A stretch of 64,000 nt of DNA from NCBI RefSeq assembly GCF_024399315.1, contig NZ_CP075170.1, forward strand, positions 1,054,001 through 1,118,000, read 5' to 3'. The notes beneath the pieces were generated by a model. It saw only the letters and a list, made by a program, of their open reading frames with translations. It did not search any database and had not been told where the DNA came from. A program made the translations under genes and the position numbers. Origin of the DNA: Chryseobacterium sp. MA9. GTDB taxonomy: Bacteria; Bacteroidota; Bacteroidia; Flavobacteriales; Weeksellaceae. How positions within the stretch are numbered: position 1 is the first letter of the stretch; every line of letters begins with the position of its first letter. Of the stretch, positions 51,717-61,777 are shown piece after piece.

Positions 51717-52595
51717 ATGAAACTTAGAGGTTATGCATTGGGGATTCTGTCAGCTGTTTCATATGGGCTGATTCCTATTTTTATTCTGCCTATCAAGCAG
51801 GCACATTTTTCGTTGGATATTACTCTGTTTTATAGATTTTTCTTTTCAGCTTTAATGGTTGGAGGATATTTACTGTATTCCAAAGAAAGTTTTAAAATCA
51901 ATAAAAAAGAAGCGTTAATCCTGGCTATACTTGGAGTCTGTTATGCCCTTTCTTCGGAGTTCCTATTTTTAGGGTATGACTTCCTTACTGCCGGAATTGC
52001 TTCTACAGTTTTGTTTATTTATCCGGTTATCGTAGCCTTGATTATGTTTTTCTTTTATAAGGAGAAACTTACCTGGTTATCAGTTTTTTCTTTACTTCTC
52101 GCTTTCACCGGAGTTATTGTTTTATGCTTAAAAGGAACAGGATTGGAGATTAATTTTACAGGGTTGGGAATTGTAATGCTCAGTTCATTATTCTATGCGC
52201 TGTATATGGTTATTGTTAACAAATCGAATATGAAGGTTTCGGGGTTTAAGCTTACTTTCTACTCTATGCTTTTCACATCCATGTTCTTTATGACTAAAGC
52301 TATGGCAGCCAATGAGTCGTTCGCTATTCCTTCAGTAGAAATCTTTCTTAACTTCCTTATTTTTGCATTTCTTACTACCGTTATCTCCAGCCTTTGTCTT
52401 GTCTATGCAATCAAATATATCGGATCTACTCCTGTATCTATTTTAGGCGCTCTGGAACCAGTTGTTGCTGTATTGGTCAGTGTCTTAATGTTTCATGAAA
52501 GGTTCACTTCTAATCTACTTATCGGGATTACTTTAATCCTTTTTGGAGTTACCCTCAATGTGATTGGTGACCAAAAGAAAATAGGCCACGTCTAG
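51717..52595 (+). CDS. EamA-family (DMT superfamily) transporter
   Basis: 292 residues and ten membrane helices in two EamA repeats. The second repeat ends in STPVSILGALEPVVAVLVSV with the conserved E-P, as in the first transporter (13058-13930), but overall sequences differ. It exports an unknown metabolite through the inner membrane. It starts 23 bases after the terminator of the PLP-enzyme pair, so read-through coupling is possible but separate expression is more likely. Confidence 0.88.
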   Translation: MKLRGYALGILSAVSYGLIPIFILPIKQAHFSLDITLFYRFFFSALMVGGYLLYSKESFKINKKEALILAILGVCYALSSEFLFLGYDFLTAGIASTVLFIYPVIVALIMFFFYKEKLTWLSVFSLLLAFTGVIVLCLKGTGLEINFTGLGIVMLSSLFYALYMVIVNKSNMKVSGFKLTFYSMLFTSMFFMTKAMAANESFAIPSVEIFLNFLIFAFLTTVISSLCLVYAIKYIGSTPVSILGALEPVVAVLVSVLMFHERFTSNLLIGITLILFGVTLNVIGDQKKIGHV

Positions 52596-52620
52596 AAATT
52601 ATATTGACTGACTGATATAT

Positions 52621-52652
52621 AAAAGCCGGACTTCTTCATGAATCCGGCTTTT
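52621..52652. terminator. Bidirectional terminator
   Basis: AAAAGCCGGA and TCCGGCTTTT pair perfectly across a 12-base loop, with flanking T tract. It lies between the EamA gene (+) and the NADP-binding protein gene (-). Confidence 0.9.
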
Positions 52653-52676
52653 TTGTATTTCTTAAGTAAGTAGTTT

Positions 52677-53327
52677 TTATAATTTTGATTGAGCTTCTGC
52701 TAGGCTCACGGTTTTTCCCAATGCTCCAAACTCATGCAGATCTCCAAAAACTTCAATACGAATCGACTGGTCAATCCCTCCTACTTTTAAAGGATCAAAT
52801 CCTGCATTTTTAATAACATCTTCAACATCCTTATCAACTGCCGCATCGTCTGAAGCATAAAACAATACTGCTTTCTCAGGATTTCCATTGGAAGCTCCTG
52901 CAAGACTTCCGGCACCCAATGTTCCGAAAGCTTTTACAAGTTTGGCACCCTGAGGAAGTACAGCTCTGTTAAGTTCTCCGGCAGATTCTTTTTCTCCGAT
53001 AATCTTTTTAAATCCTCCATTTCCATCCGGAGTAATAGGATTTGAGACATCAATAATAGTTTTTCCTCTCAGAATTTCCTCATGATCATTAAAAAATTCC
53101 TTAAAAGCACCAAACCATATTGCAGGTATAATAATATCTGCCGTACTGATCGCCTGATCAATATCCATACTTTGAGCGAGACCATTAGACTGTTGAGCAA
53201 AGTCAGCCGACTCTTCATTATTTCTTGATGCTACAATCACCTCGTGGCTATTATTAATTAAATCACCTGCGATTGCTTTTCCAATATTCCCCAGACCGAT
53301 TACGGCCACTTTTTTTAATGTTTCCAT
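52677..53327 (-). CDS. NADPH-dependent F420-reductase-like oxidoreductase
   Basis: 216 residues with a Rossmann fold of the F420_oxidored type: KKVAVIGLGNIGKAIAGDLI at the start, EVIVASRNNEESADFAQ (the Arg favours NADPH), ADIIIPAIWFGAFKEFF and TIIDVSNPITPDGNG. The group reduces F420, pyrroline-5-carboxylate or other small substrates; Bacteroidetes lack F420, so another substrate is likely. It lies downstream of a Crp/Fnr regulator on the same strand, with two copies of a palindrome in the gap. Confidence 0.85.
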   Translation of the reverse strand: METLKKVAVIGLGNIGKAIAGDLINNSHEVIVASRNNEESADFAQQSNGLAQSMDIDQAISTADIIIPAIWFGAFKEFFNDHEEILRGKTIIDVSNPITPDGNGGFKKIIGEKESAGELNRAVLPQGAKLVKAFGTLGAGSLAGASNGNPEKAVLFYASDDAAVDKDVEDVIKNAGFDPLKVGGIDQSIRIEVFGDLHEFGALGKTVSLAEAQSKL

Positions 53328-53389
53328 TTCTTTTGATTTTTAATATTTATCTATGTCAAAATTAGCAGGAAAGCTATCCAAAAAAAGGC

Positions 53390-53445
53390 AAACTAGTTTA
53401 AGAAATCATCTTGACATTTGGTAAGACAAATCGTTAAACTAGTTT
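53390..53445 (-). promoter_or_regulatory. Paired palindromes AAACTAGTTT, candidate operator
   Basis: AAACTAGTTTA (53390-53400) and TAAACTAGTTT (53435-53445) are perfect inverted copies of each other and each contains the palindrome AACTAGTT. They flank 34 bp containing TTGACATTTGG, in the gap upstream of the oxidoreductase gene. Control by the adjacent Crp/Fnr-type protein is plausible. Confidence 0.5.
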
Positions 53446-53464
53446 CATATAAAAGCGGGTATGA

Positions 53465-54052
53465 TCAGCTCTTAATTCTTCGCTGCCTGATTTTACTTAA
53501 GAATTGAGGTGTAATTCCCAGATAAGACGCAATCTGTGTATTGGGAAGTCTGTTGGCCAACTGAGGATAATGTTTGAGGAAAAATTCATATTTTTCTTCT
53601 CCTGTTGCACTTATATTCTGAAGCACCCGATTTTGGAGTTCAATGAATTTCTGTTCGATAATCACTCTGAAGTTCTTGTCGAATTTGGGATAGTAAGTAT
53701 AAAGAAACCAAAGATCATTTTTTTCAATTTGCAAAACAGTAGAAGTTTCAAGAGCGGCAATATACAACTGACTTGGTTTTTTATTATGAAAACTGTCTAT
53801 ATCCACAATCCAATCATTTTCTGCTGCAAACTGAAGATTATGTTCTTCCCCGTTACCATCTATATTGTACATTTTTAAACACCCTGAAACTACAAATGTA
53901 TAATATTGACAAACCTCGTTTTCTTTCAGGATAAACTGTTTTCGCTTGATTCTCCTTTCCACAAACCGTTCGTTCAATACCTCAATTTCTTTCTTTGAAA
54001 GCGGAATATAGCTTTTAAAATATTCTACAAGCGAAATGGTTTCTTTTGACAT
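53465..54052 (-). CDS. Crp/Fnr-family transcriptional regulator
   Basis: 195 residues. The N-terminal cyclic-nucleotide-type sensor fold shows LKENEVCQYYTFVVSGCLKM and NLQFAAENDWIVDIDSFHNK; the C-terminal HTH has ANRLPNTQIASYLGITPQFL with SKIRQRR. There are no Fnr-type cysteine clusters, so it is not an Fnr oxygen sensor. The family in Bacteroidetes often responds to small molecules and controls neighbouring genes. The oxidoreductase gene follows at 53327 and is the likely target. Confidence 0.9.
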   Translation of the reverse strand: MSKETISLVEYFKSYIPLSKKEIEVLNERFVERRIKRKQFILKENEVCQYYTFVVSGCLKMYNIDGNGEEHNLQFAAENDWIVDIDSFHNKKPSQLYIAALETSTVLQIEKNDLWFLYTYYPKFDKNFRVIIEQKFIELQNRVLQNISATGEEKYEFFLKHYPQLANRLPNTQIASYLGITPQFLSKIRQRRIKS

Positions 54053-54401
54053 TGTAAATAAAACTTTTTATACAGATCCTGAATAAATCACCATGACAAT
54101 ATATCAAAAAAAAAACGAACCGGATATACATATGAAGAGTTTCAAAAAATAATATCAAAGTACAAACTCAATTGCGTTCTTTTTTATATCAATAATAATC
54201 AAGCAATAGACAAGTTCAAAAAGCAGATTATTTGTGAAAAAATATAATATTTGAACTTAAAAACCCATCTATAAGAAAAATATTTGAAAAAATAAATACT
54301 TTACTTTCTGGCATAACAAAATTTATCTGATTATATTGCATCTGTCTATTAATAGGTGTTTCCCCCACTTAACAGGCCAATGTATATACTTTTAAAAGCC
54401 G
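54053..54401. other. AT-rich divergent intergenic region
   Basis: No gene seen. It separates the Crp/Fnr gene (-) and the beta-helix protein gene (+) and must contain both promoters. A long A run occurs at about 54105-54115. Confidence 0.4.
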
Positions 54402-55163
54402 ATGAAAGAATTGCAAAAACTCACCAAAGATCAATTATACAAAAAACTCAAAGAAAAATCCGAAAATCTATATACCATTGCTCACGAAGCTCTGGAAAAC
54501 AATTTCTTCAATGAAAGCTCTTTAGATGAAGAAAGTCTTGCCGAGTTTCTTGAAATGCTGGATGATGAAACAGCAGAAAAAATAAAAGATGCTTCACTTC
54601 ACATTAATAATGAAAATGACGCTCCGGAGATTGTCCTAATAGAGAACGAAAACAGTACTTCCCTTGAATTGATTACCGAAGAAAATGAAGGCTATAAAAT
54701 CATTTTCATAGAAAGTGATATTCATTTATCCAAAACCCTTTTTGTTGAAGACTACATCGTTCTTATTGCAGCAGGTAATATACAGGCAGAAAATATTATC
54801 ATCAACGGTTCACTTTACTGTTCCGGAAATGTTACCAGCAAAGTGTTATTCGGAGCATCAGGCAATGATAATGAAACGTATATCGGTGGAAGTATTATGA
54901 CTTCTCTCATTGCAGAAAACGGACATTATACCGTTGCAGAAGGAAATATATATTCCAGATATTTAATTAGTTTTCATAACGAAATAACAGGAAAAACCGG
55001 AAAATTCATCGAAAATATCAGCCTGGAAAAACCTAGTGAAATTGGGCTGCTGAATCCTGAAATTCTTGACGAAGACGGATATTTTGATGAAGATTCTTTT
55101 TTAAGCTTTATCAATACCAATCCTCCGGATGCCTTATTTGTTAAACCGGCTAACTTATTTTGA
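54402..55163 (+). CDS. Cytoplasmic protein with a beta-helix-like domain
   Basis: 253 residues without a signal peptide. The first 70 are helical and acidic (TKDQLYKKLKEKSENLY, SLDEESLAEFLEMLDD). Residues about 110-200 show stacked short strands of the right-handed beta-helix type seen in polymer-forming and hexapeptide-like proteins: YIVLIAAGNIQAENIIINGS, LYCSGNVTSKVLFGAS, TYIGGSIMTSLIAENGHYTV, AEGNIYSRYLISF. The end is acidic. A structural or scaffolding role is possible, but no family was assigned. Confidence 0.55.
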   Translation: MKELQKLTKDQLYKKLKEKSENLYTIAHEALENNFFNESSLDEESLAEFLEMLDDETAEKIKDASLHINNENDAPEIVLIENENSTSLELITEENEGYKIIFIESDIHLSKTLFVEDYIVLIAAGNIQAENIIINGSLYCSGNVTSKVLFGASGNDNETYIGGSIMTSLIAENGHYTVAEGNIYSRYLISFHNEITGKTGKFIENISLEKPSEIGLLNPEILDEDGYFDEDSFLSFINTNPPDALFVKPANLF

Positions 55164-55295
55164 TACAGCAAATATCTCAGCATTTATCATTCTACAGGAG
55201 GTAATTTATTATTTTACCATCCCTCTTTAGTTTCTGTAGAGTGTACCACTGTTTATAATCAGGAGAAAAAATTTTTTTCTAAAAAAACTTTAGAA

Positions 55296-55303
55296 TAACT
55301 TTG
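55296..55303 (+). promoter_or_regulatory. Candidate -7 box TAACTTTG
   Basis: An exact TAnnTTTG box 13 bases before the TTG start at 55317, so the leader would be only a few bases long. No TTG was seen at the -33 position. Confidence 0.55.
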
Positions 55304-55316
55304 CAAAAAATTTCTG

Positions 55317-57506
55317 TTGAAAGACCTGCTTCTTATTACTCCGCCTTTTACCCAACTTAATACTCCTTACCCTGCAACGGCTTATATTAAAGGATTTTTA
55401 AATACCAAAAATATTTCCAGTTACCAGGTAGATTTGGGGATTGATGTTATTTTGGAATTATTCTCAAAAGACGGAATTCAGAAGGTTTTCAGCAAAAAAA
55501 TTAATCTTCAGGATACCTCTGAGAATTCTCAGAGAATCTATGCCTTAAGAGAAGAATATATCAAAACCATAGATCAGGTTATTCTGTTTTTACAGGACAA
55601 AACGCCCACCTTGGCAAGGCAGATCTGCAGTATGAATTTCCTTCCTGAAGCTTCCCGTTTCAACCAGCTGGATGATATGGAGTTTGCTTTTGGAAATATG
55701 GGTCTTCAGGATAAAGCCAAACATCTGGCAACCTTATATTTAGAAGACATATCAGATTATATTGTCGAAAATATTGATTCTGATTTTGGTTTCAGCAGAT
55801 ATGCAGAACGTTTGGGGAAAAGTGCCAATTCTTTTGATGAATTGTATTCAAAATTATCCGGAGGTTCAACATTTATTGATGAATTTACATTAAAAATTCT
55901 TCGTGAAAAAATAGAAATGGTTCAGCCGAAACTGGTTTGCTTTTCAATTCCTTTTCCCGGCAATCTGTACTCTGCTTTTAAATGTGCGCAATGGATCAAA
56001 AAGTTTTATCCTCACATTAAAATTGCGATGGGCGGAGGTTTTCCCAACACTGAATTAAGAGAAATTAAAGATCAGAGAGTTTTTGAATTCTTTGATTTTA
56101 TTACTTTAGATGACGGTGAACTTCCTATAGAACTTCTTCATCAAAATTTAGAAATTTCCAATGGAAAAAGTGAATTTAAGAGGACTTTTCTCATCGAAAA
56201 TCATAAAGTTGTTTATAAGAATAATTCTAAAAGACACGATTATAAACAAGCTGATATTGGTACTCCGGATTATACGGATTTAAAACTGGACCAATATATT
56301 TCCGTTATCGAAATCGCCAACCCCATGCACAGTTTATGGAGTGACGGAAGGTGGAACAAACTAACGATGGCACATGGATGCTACTGGGGAAAGTGTACAT
56401 TCTGTGATATTTCTTTAGACTATATCAAAATCTACGAACCTATTTCTGCTAAAATCCTGGTAGACCGAATTGAAGAATTGATCAGAACAACCGGTGAAAC
56501 AGGATTCCATTTTGTGGATGAAGCCGCACCGCCTGCCTTAATGAGAGAGGTTGCTTTGGAAATCCTCCGAAGAAATCTTGTTGTTACCTGGTGGACGAAT
56601 ATCCGTTTTGAAAAAAGCTTCACCCGCGATTTATGCTACCTCCTGAAACTTTCGGGATGTGTTGCTGTTTCCGGAGGTCTTGAAGTAGCCAGTGACCGAT
56701 TGCTGAAATTAATTGACAAAGGAGTTTCAGTAGAACAGGTTGCCAATGTAACAAGAAATTTTACAGAAGCCGGAATTATGGTGCATGCTTATCTGATGTA
56801 TGGCTACCCTACTCAAACCGTTCAGGAAACAGTTGATTCTTTAGAAATGATTCGACAGATGTTTGAAATGGGAATTCTTCAAAGTGGTTTCTGGCATCAG
56901 TTTGCGATGACTGCCCACTCACCTGTTGGAATGAACCCAGAAGATTTTGGAGTAGTTCCGGTAAAACAAGAAATTCTGTTTGCCAATAATGATATAGACT
57001 TTCAAGATAAAACCGGAATTGATCATAACAGGTTCAGTTTCGGATTAAAAAAATCTTTGTTCAATTTTATGCATGGAGTGAATTTTGAACTTCCGCTTCA
57101 GGAATGGTTTGATTTTAAAATTCCGAGAACAACTATTCATCCGGATTATATTCACGACTGTCTTTTAGAAAATGAACAGTTTCAATTGAAGGCAAACTCA
57201 AAAGTTGTCTTTCTGACCAAAAATGTAATCGCTGAGAATCGCGTAAAAAATAAAAAGAAATATTCAGGTACGTATACGATACTTACATTCCACTTAAAAA
57301 CCAATATTGTAAAGGTTGAGCTGGAACAGGAAAAGGCAGAATGGCTGGTAAATGTATTGGAAGAGAATTCCATTGAAAACTCAAAAAAGCCTACTATTCA
57401 ACAACTTAAGACTCAATTTGAGGAAAGTTTTGAAGATTTTGAACTATTCTGGTTCTCAAAACCGATGCAGCAACTGAAGGAAAATGGAGTGATTTTAAGT
57501 TTATAA
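55317..57506 (+). CDS. B12-binding-type radical SAM protein with CX4CX2C cluster motif
   Basis: 729 residues from a TTG start; the first residues KDLLLITPPFTQLNTPYPAT are the usual beginning of the cobalamin-binding-like domain, so a shorter start would cut it. This domain spans about residues 1-290 (LVCFSIPFPGNLYSAFKCAQ, IKIAMGGGFPN), without a DxHxxG base-off histidine. The radical SAM domain has HGCYWGKCTFCD at about 355, spacing CX4CX2C instead of CX3CX2C, then GFHFVDEAAPPALM and VSGGLEVASDRLLKLIDKGV. It probably binds a 4Fe-4S cluster and SAM; the reaction is unknown. It is monocistronic. Confidence 0.85.
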   Translation: MKDLLLITPPFTQLNTPYPATAYIKGFLNTKNISSYQVDLGIDVILELFSKDGIQKVFSKKINLQDTSENSQRIYALREEYIKTIDQVILFLQDKTPTLARQICSMNFLPEASRFNQLDDMEFAFGNMGLQDKAKHLATLYLEDISDYIVENIDSDFGFSRYAERLGKSANSFDELYSKLSGGSTFIDEFTLKILREKIEMVQPKLVCFSIPFPGNLYSAFKCAQWIKKFYPHIKIAMGGGFPNTELREIKDQRVFEFFDFITLDDGELPIELLHQNLEISNGKSEFKRTFLIENHKVVYKNNSKRHDYKQADIGTPDYTDLKLDQYISVIEIANPMHSLWSDGRWNKLTMAHGCYWGKCTFCDISLDYIKIYEPISAKILVDRIEELIRTTGETGFHFVDEAAPPALMREVALEILRRNLVVTWWTNIRFEKSFTRDLCYLLKLSGCVAVSGGLEVASDRLLKLIDKGVSVEQVANVTRNFTEAGIMVHAYLMYGYPTQTVQETVDSLEMIRQMFEMGILQSGFWHQFAMTAHSPVGMNPEDFGVVPVKQEILFANNDIDFQDKTGIDHNRFSFGLKKSLFNFMHGVNFELPLQEWFDFKIPRTTIHPDYIHDCLLENEQFQLKANSKVVFLTKNVIAENRVKNKKKYSGTYTILTFHLKTNIVKVELEQEKAEWLVNVLEENSIENSKKPTIQQLKTQFEESFEDFELFWFSKPMQQLKENGVILSL

Positions 57507-57858
57507 AAAATTTTCATTTTTATCAGGGATTTTTGAAAAGGGATCAATTTCTGTAAATTGTTAATTTTCTCTATGAATAAAACCTGTTTCGATTGAATGA
57601 TAATCTTTCGTGGATTTTGCAGATTACGCAAATTTTGATTTGAGAGGATAAAACATTCTATTTTTACATTCAGAAGAGATCAAATCAAAATGTATCACTA
57701 CCATAAATAAAACGGCAAAATATTTCCCTCCTCTTGAGGGATGGCAAAAATTCAAAGAATTTTTGACGGGGTGGTTAATATAAGTTAATAGTCTTTTATA
57801 AGTTTTGGCTAAAGCACATTCCTATTGATATAAAAGTCTGTTTGTTTCTGATAAATAA
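57507..57858. other. Intergenic region with repeat debris
   Basis: No gene seen. It holds a CGTGGATTTTGCAGATTACGC word related to the degraded repeats at 15.3 and 16.5 kb (57609-57630) and a structured repeat at 57724-57776. Confidence 0.5.
57724..57776. repeat. Structured flavobacterial intergenic repeat
   Basis: CCCTCCTCTTGAGGG is a small hairpin, followed by GGCAAAAATTCAAAGAATTT with the perfect stem AAAAATTC/GAATTTTT, then GACGGGGTGGTT. I remember nearly the same unit from many Flavobacterium and Chryseobacterium spacers. Its role is unknown. Confidence 0.6.
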
Positions 57859-58677
57859 TTAATTTTGAGTTTCTTTTGATACAGCGCCCACCGATACTTT
57901 TTCCTGTATTTTAATAAAATTAGGATCCATAATAGCCATTCGTTCAGCAAGTGCTTTATAGGTTGGGAATTTCAGGATAGAAGCTCTGCCGGACATTTCT
58001 TTATAAATTGTAAAAGACTTTCCGCCTGCTGTTTTTAATTGCTTTGTGGTAGTAATATATCTACCGATAAGCTTGCTTTTGGCATCATAGATCTCAATAT
58101 CTATAGATGTTTTATCCATGATTGTATCTTGTGAGCCGAAACTTACTGGCAGATTGGTAAAATATCCCACCGGAACACCATTACTTAGTATCTCTCCCAC
58201 TTTATTAACCTCAATATTCAGCTTATCTATTTTCTTTCTGATAGTGTAAGCATCTTTGGTTTTACTGTCCAGTTTTCTTTTGGGAACATTTGAAAAAATC
58301 TCATCCAGGTTTTTCACATTGATACCCTTATTATCAATTATTTTAAGATCCTTAACCGAAGTAAAGACTGCTGACTTTTCTTCACCGGAGAACGCAGAAG
58401 GTGATGAATAGTCAATTTCAATCGTCTTGTCTCTATTGTATACCCTATTGATACTGATATAACTGTCGCGAACAGAATCAACGATACTTTTATCAATGAA
58501 TTTTATAGTATACATTGGGGTTTCCTTCAGATCCATAAACGTGTATTCGCTGGATTTGTTAGACAGTTTCGCTACCGGAATACCATCCAGATTGATAATT
58601 CCTCTCTTGGTTTTGATATTCTGAGCATGAAGGAAAACACCCAGAACTGTAAAGAATATGATTATGCCTCTCTTCAT
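57859..58677 (-). CDS. Secreted protein of unknown function
   Basis: 272 residues with a signal peptide ending at FLHAQ. The mature part is basic and beta-rich: GIINLDGIPVAKLSNKSSEY, ETPMYTIKFIDKSIVDS, then, after about residue 140, a similar unit GEILSNGVPVGYFTNLPVSF and SIDIEIYDAKSKLIGRYIT, so the protein may hold two related domains. No family was recognised. It lies downstream of atpC on the same strand but behind a terminator. Confidence 0.6.
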   Translation of the reverse strand: MKRGIIIFFTVLGVFLHAQNIKTKRGIINLDGIPVAKLSNKSSEYTFMDLKETPMYTIKFIDKSIVDSVRDSYISINRVYNRDKTIEIDYSSPSAFSGEEKSAVFTSVKDLKIIDNKGINVKNLDEIFSNVPKRKLDSKTKDAYTIRKKIDKLNIEVNKVGEILSNGVPVGYFTNLPVSFGSQDTIMDKTSIDIEIYDAKSKLIGRYITTTKQLKTAGGKSFTIYKEMSGRASILKFPTYKALAERMAIMDPNFIKIQEKVSVGAVSKETQN

Positions 58678-58701
58678 ACAATCAGACTTTTACAAATAAA
58701 A

Positions 58702-58726
58702 AAAGTGTAACACAAAGTTACACTTT
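58702..58726 (-). terminator. Terminator of the atpDC unit
   Basis: AAAGTGTAAC and GTTACACTTT pair perfectly around ACAAA; on the minus strand a T tract follows. It ends transcription from atpD and atpC before the hypothetical gene at 57859. Confidence 0.92.
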
Positions 58727-58755
58727 CTTGAAAATATATTTAGCTTTTCATTTAA

Positions 58756-59037
58756 TTATTCACAAAGGATAATACCTTTATCATGATTAAATTCTACAAC
58801 ACCGCTTTTGATAGCATAAGCAAAAACAGAGTCTTTTCCAGCTTCTTTGGTAAAGTTTTTAGCAAAAGCTTCATCAATAGAATTAGCATAAAGCTTTACA
58901 TTACCTCCGATCAAAGAAGAAACAATTCCCGCGTGGTTTTTCATGATGTGAAATTCACCATTTTTTCCAGGCAACAATACTGAGTCTACTTCTCCTTCAA
59001 AAACTACGTATTCTGGTGTTAAAATTTTTATATTCAT
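58756..59037 (-). CDS. atpC: ATP synthase epsilon subunit, short form
   Basis: 93 residues, only the N-terminal beta-sandwich: MNIKILTPEYVVFEGEVDSV, LLPGKNGEFHIMKNHAGIVS and AIKSGVVEFNHDKGIILCE. The C-terminal helical hairpin that inhibits ATP hydrolysis in the E. coli protein is absent, as is usual in Bacteroidetes. It links F1 to the rotor in the cytoplasm. It follows atpD by 88 bp on the same strand; the other ATP synthase genes are not in the window, so the complex is encoded in split loci. Confidence 0.92.
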   Translation of the reverse strand: MNIKILTPEYVVFEGEVDSVLLPGKNGEFHIMKNHAGIVSSLIGGNVKLYANSIDEAFAKNFTKEAGKDSVFAYAIKSGVVEFNHDKGIILCE

Positions 59038-59125
59038 TTTAATTTAGATTTGAAGATTTCAGATTTCAGATTTCAGACAACCTTAAAGTCTCATGTCTGG
59101 TATCTTTTATCTTTATGTCTAATTA

Positions 59126-60684
<1,559 letters not shown>

Positions 60685-60801
60685 TTGGTAAAAAAAAGAT
60701 TTTTATCATGCTTTTGAGAATAGATTATTTTAGTATTATAACGATATAACAATGAACCAGTGCTGTAATATTAAGGTTATAGGTATTACTCTATTGTTAT
60801 A

Positions 60802-60832
60802 TTGATACATTGGCACATTATTTCTATATTTG
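60802..60832 (+). promoter_or_regulatory. Promoter of ribF
   Basis: TTG (60802-60804), 20 bp, TATATTTG (60825-60832). The in-frame TTG at 60830-60832 is part of the -7 box and so cannot be the start codon; this decides for the TTG at 60851. Confidence 0.85.
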
Positions 60833-60850
60833 CAGTCAAATTTTTCCGTT

Positions 60851-61777
60851 TTGAAAGTTTTCAAGAATTTTACAGATTATTCCTCACAGAAGCCTTTAGC
60901 ATTGTCTTTAGGAATGTTTGACGGGGTACATCTCGGGCACAAGAGTATTATTGATGAACTGACTAAAGTAGGTACAGAGAACAATATGGAAACTGCTATC
61001 CTTACTTTCTGGCCGCATCCAAGGTTTGTTTTTAATCCCAATAAAGATTTAAAACTTCTGAATACATTAGAAGAAAAGAAACAGCTGGTTGAAAAGTATG
61101 GTATTGATAATCTGTTCCTGAAGGAGTTTGATGAAGAATTCAGAAACTTAACCGGAGAAGAGTTTGTGCGCCAGATTTTAATTGATAAACTCAACGTTAA
61201 ATACCTTATTATAGGATACGACCATTCTTTCGGAAAAAATAAAAGTGGAAATTTTGAACTTCTTCAAAAATTATCCAAGGAGCTTGATTTTGATGTTGAA
61301 CAAATGGAAGCGATCAATATTCACGAAAACAATATCAGTTCTACGAAAGTACGTAATGCACTTTTAACAGGAAATATTAAGGAGGCCAACGAAATGCTGG
61401 GATACTCCTACTCTGTTTCAGGAACGGTAGTTCATGGGAAGAAGATCGGAAGAACAATTGGCTATCCAACGGCCAATATTGATACGGAATCCATTAAGCT
61501 TTTGCCTAAAAAAGGAGCTTATATTGTAGAAGTATTCGTAAAAGGCAACCTATATAAAGGAATGCTGAGTGTTGGAACCAACCCTACAGTAAATGGAGAG
61601 AAACTCACTGTGGAAGTTTATATCCTTGATTTTGATGGAGATATTTATGATGAAGAAATTACGGTAAACTTCAGAGATTTTCTTCATGATGAAATCAAAT
61701 TTGAAGGTCTTGAAAAACTGATTGAAAGACTGGATGAGGATAAAAAATTAACACAGGAGTATGATTTCAAGGAGTAA
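60851..61777 (+). CDS. ribF: Bifunctional riboflavin kinase/FAD synthetase
   Basis: About 308 residues from the TTG at 60851 (LKVFKNF). The N-terminal adenylyltransferase domain has LGMFDGVHLGHKSIIDEL with HLGH, FDEEFRNLTGEEFVRQIL and YDHSFGKNKSGNFELL; the C-terminal kinase domain has VHGKKIGRTIGYPTANI and GMLSVGTNPTVNG. It makes FMN and FAD from riboflavin in the cytoplasm. Size and motif order are standard for the family. The acyltransferase gene overlaps its 3' end by 17 bp. Confidence 0.94.
   Translation: MKVFKNFTDYSSQKPLALSLGMFDGVHLGHKSIIDELTKVGTENNMETAILTFWPHPRFVFNPNKDLKLLNTLEEKKQLVEKYGIDNLFLKEFDEEFRNLTGEEFVRQILIDKLNVKYLIIGYDHSFGKNKSGNFELLQKLSKELDFDVEQMEAINIHENNISSTKVRNALLTGNIKEANEMLGYSYSVSGTVVHGKKIGRTIGYPTANIDTESIKLLPKKGAYIVEVFVKGNLYKGMLSVGTNPTVNGEKLTVEVYILDFDGDIYDEEITVNFRDFLHDEIKFEGLEKLIERLDEDKKLTQEYDFKE

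Noticed and set aside
54800..55000. Bactofilin assignment for the beta-helix protein
   Set aside because: The stacked strands resemble polymer-forming proteins in general, but the length, acidic helical start and missing bactofilin motifs do not allow the name.
60830..60850. TTG at 60830 as ribF start
   Set aside because: It is part of the TATATTTG promoter box.
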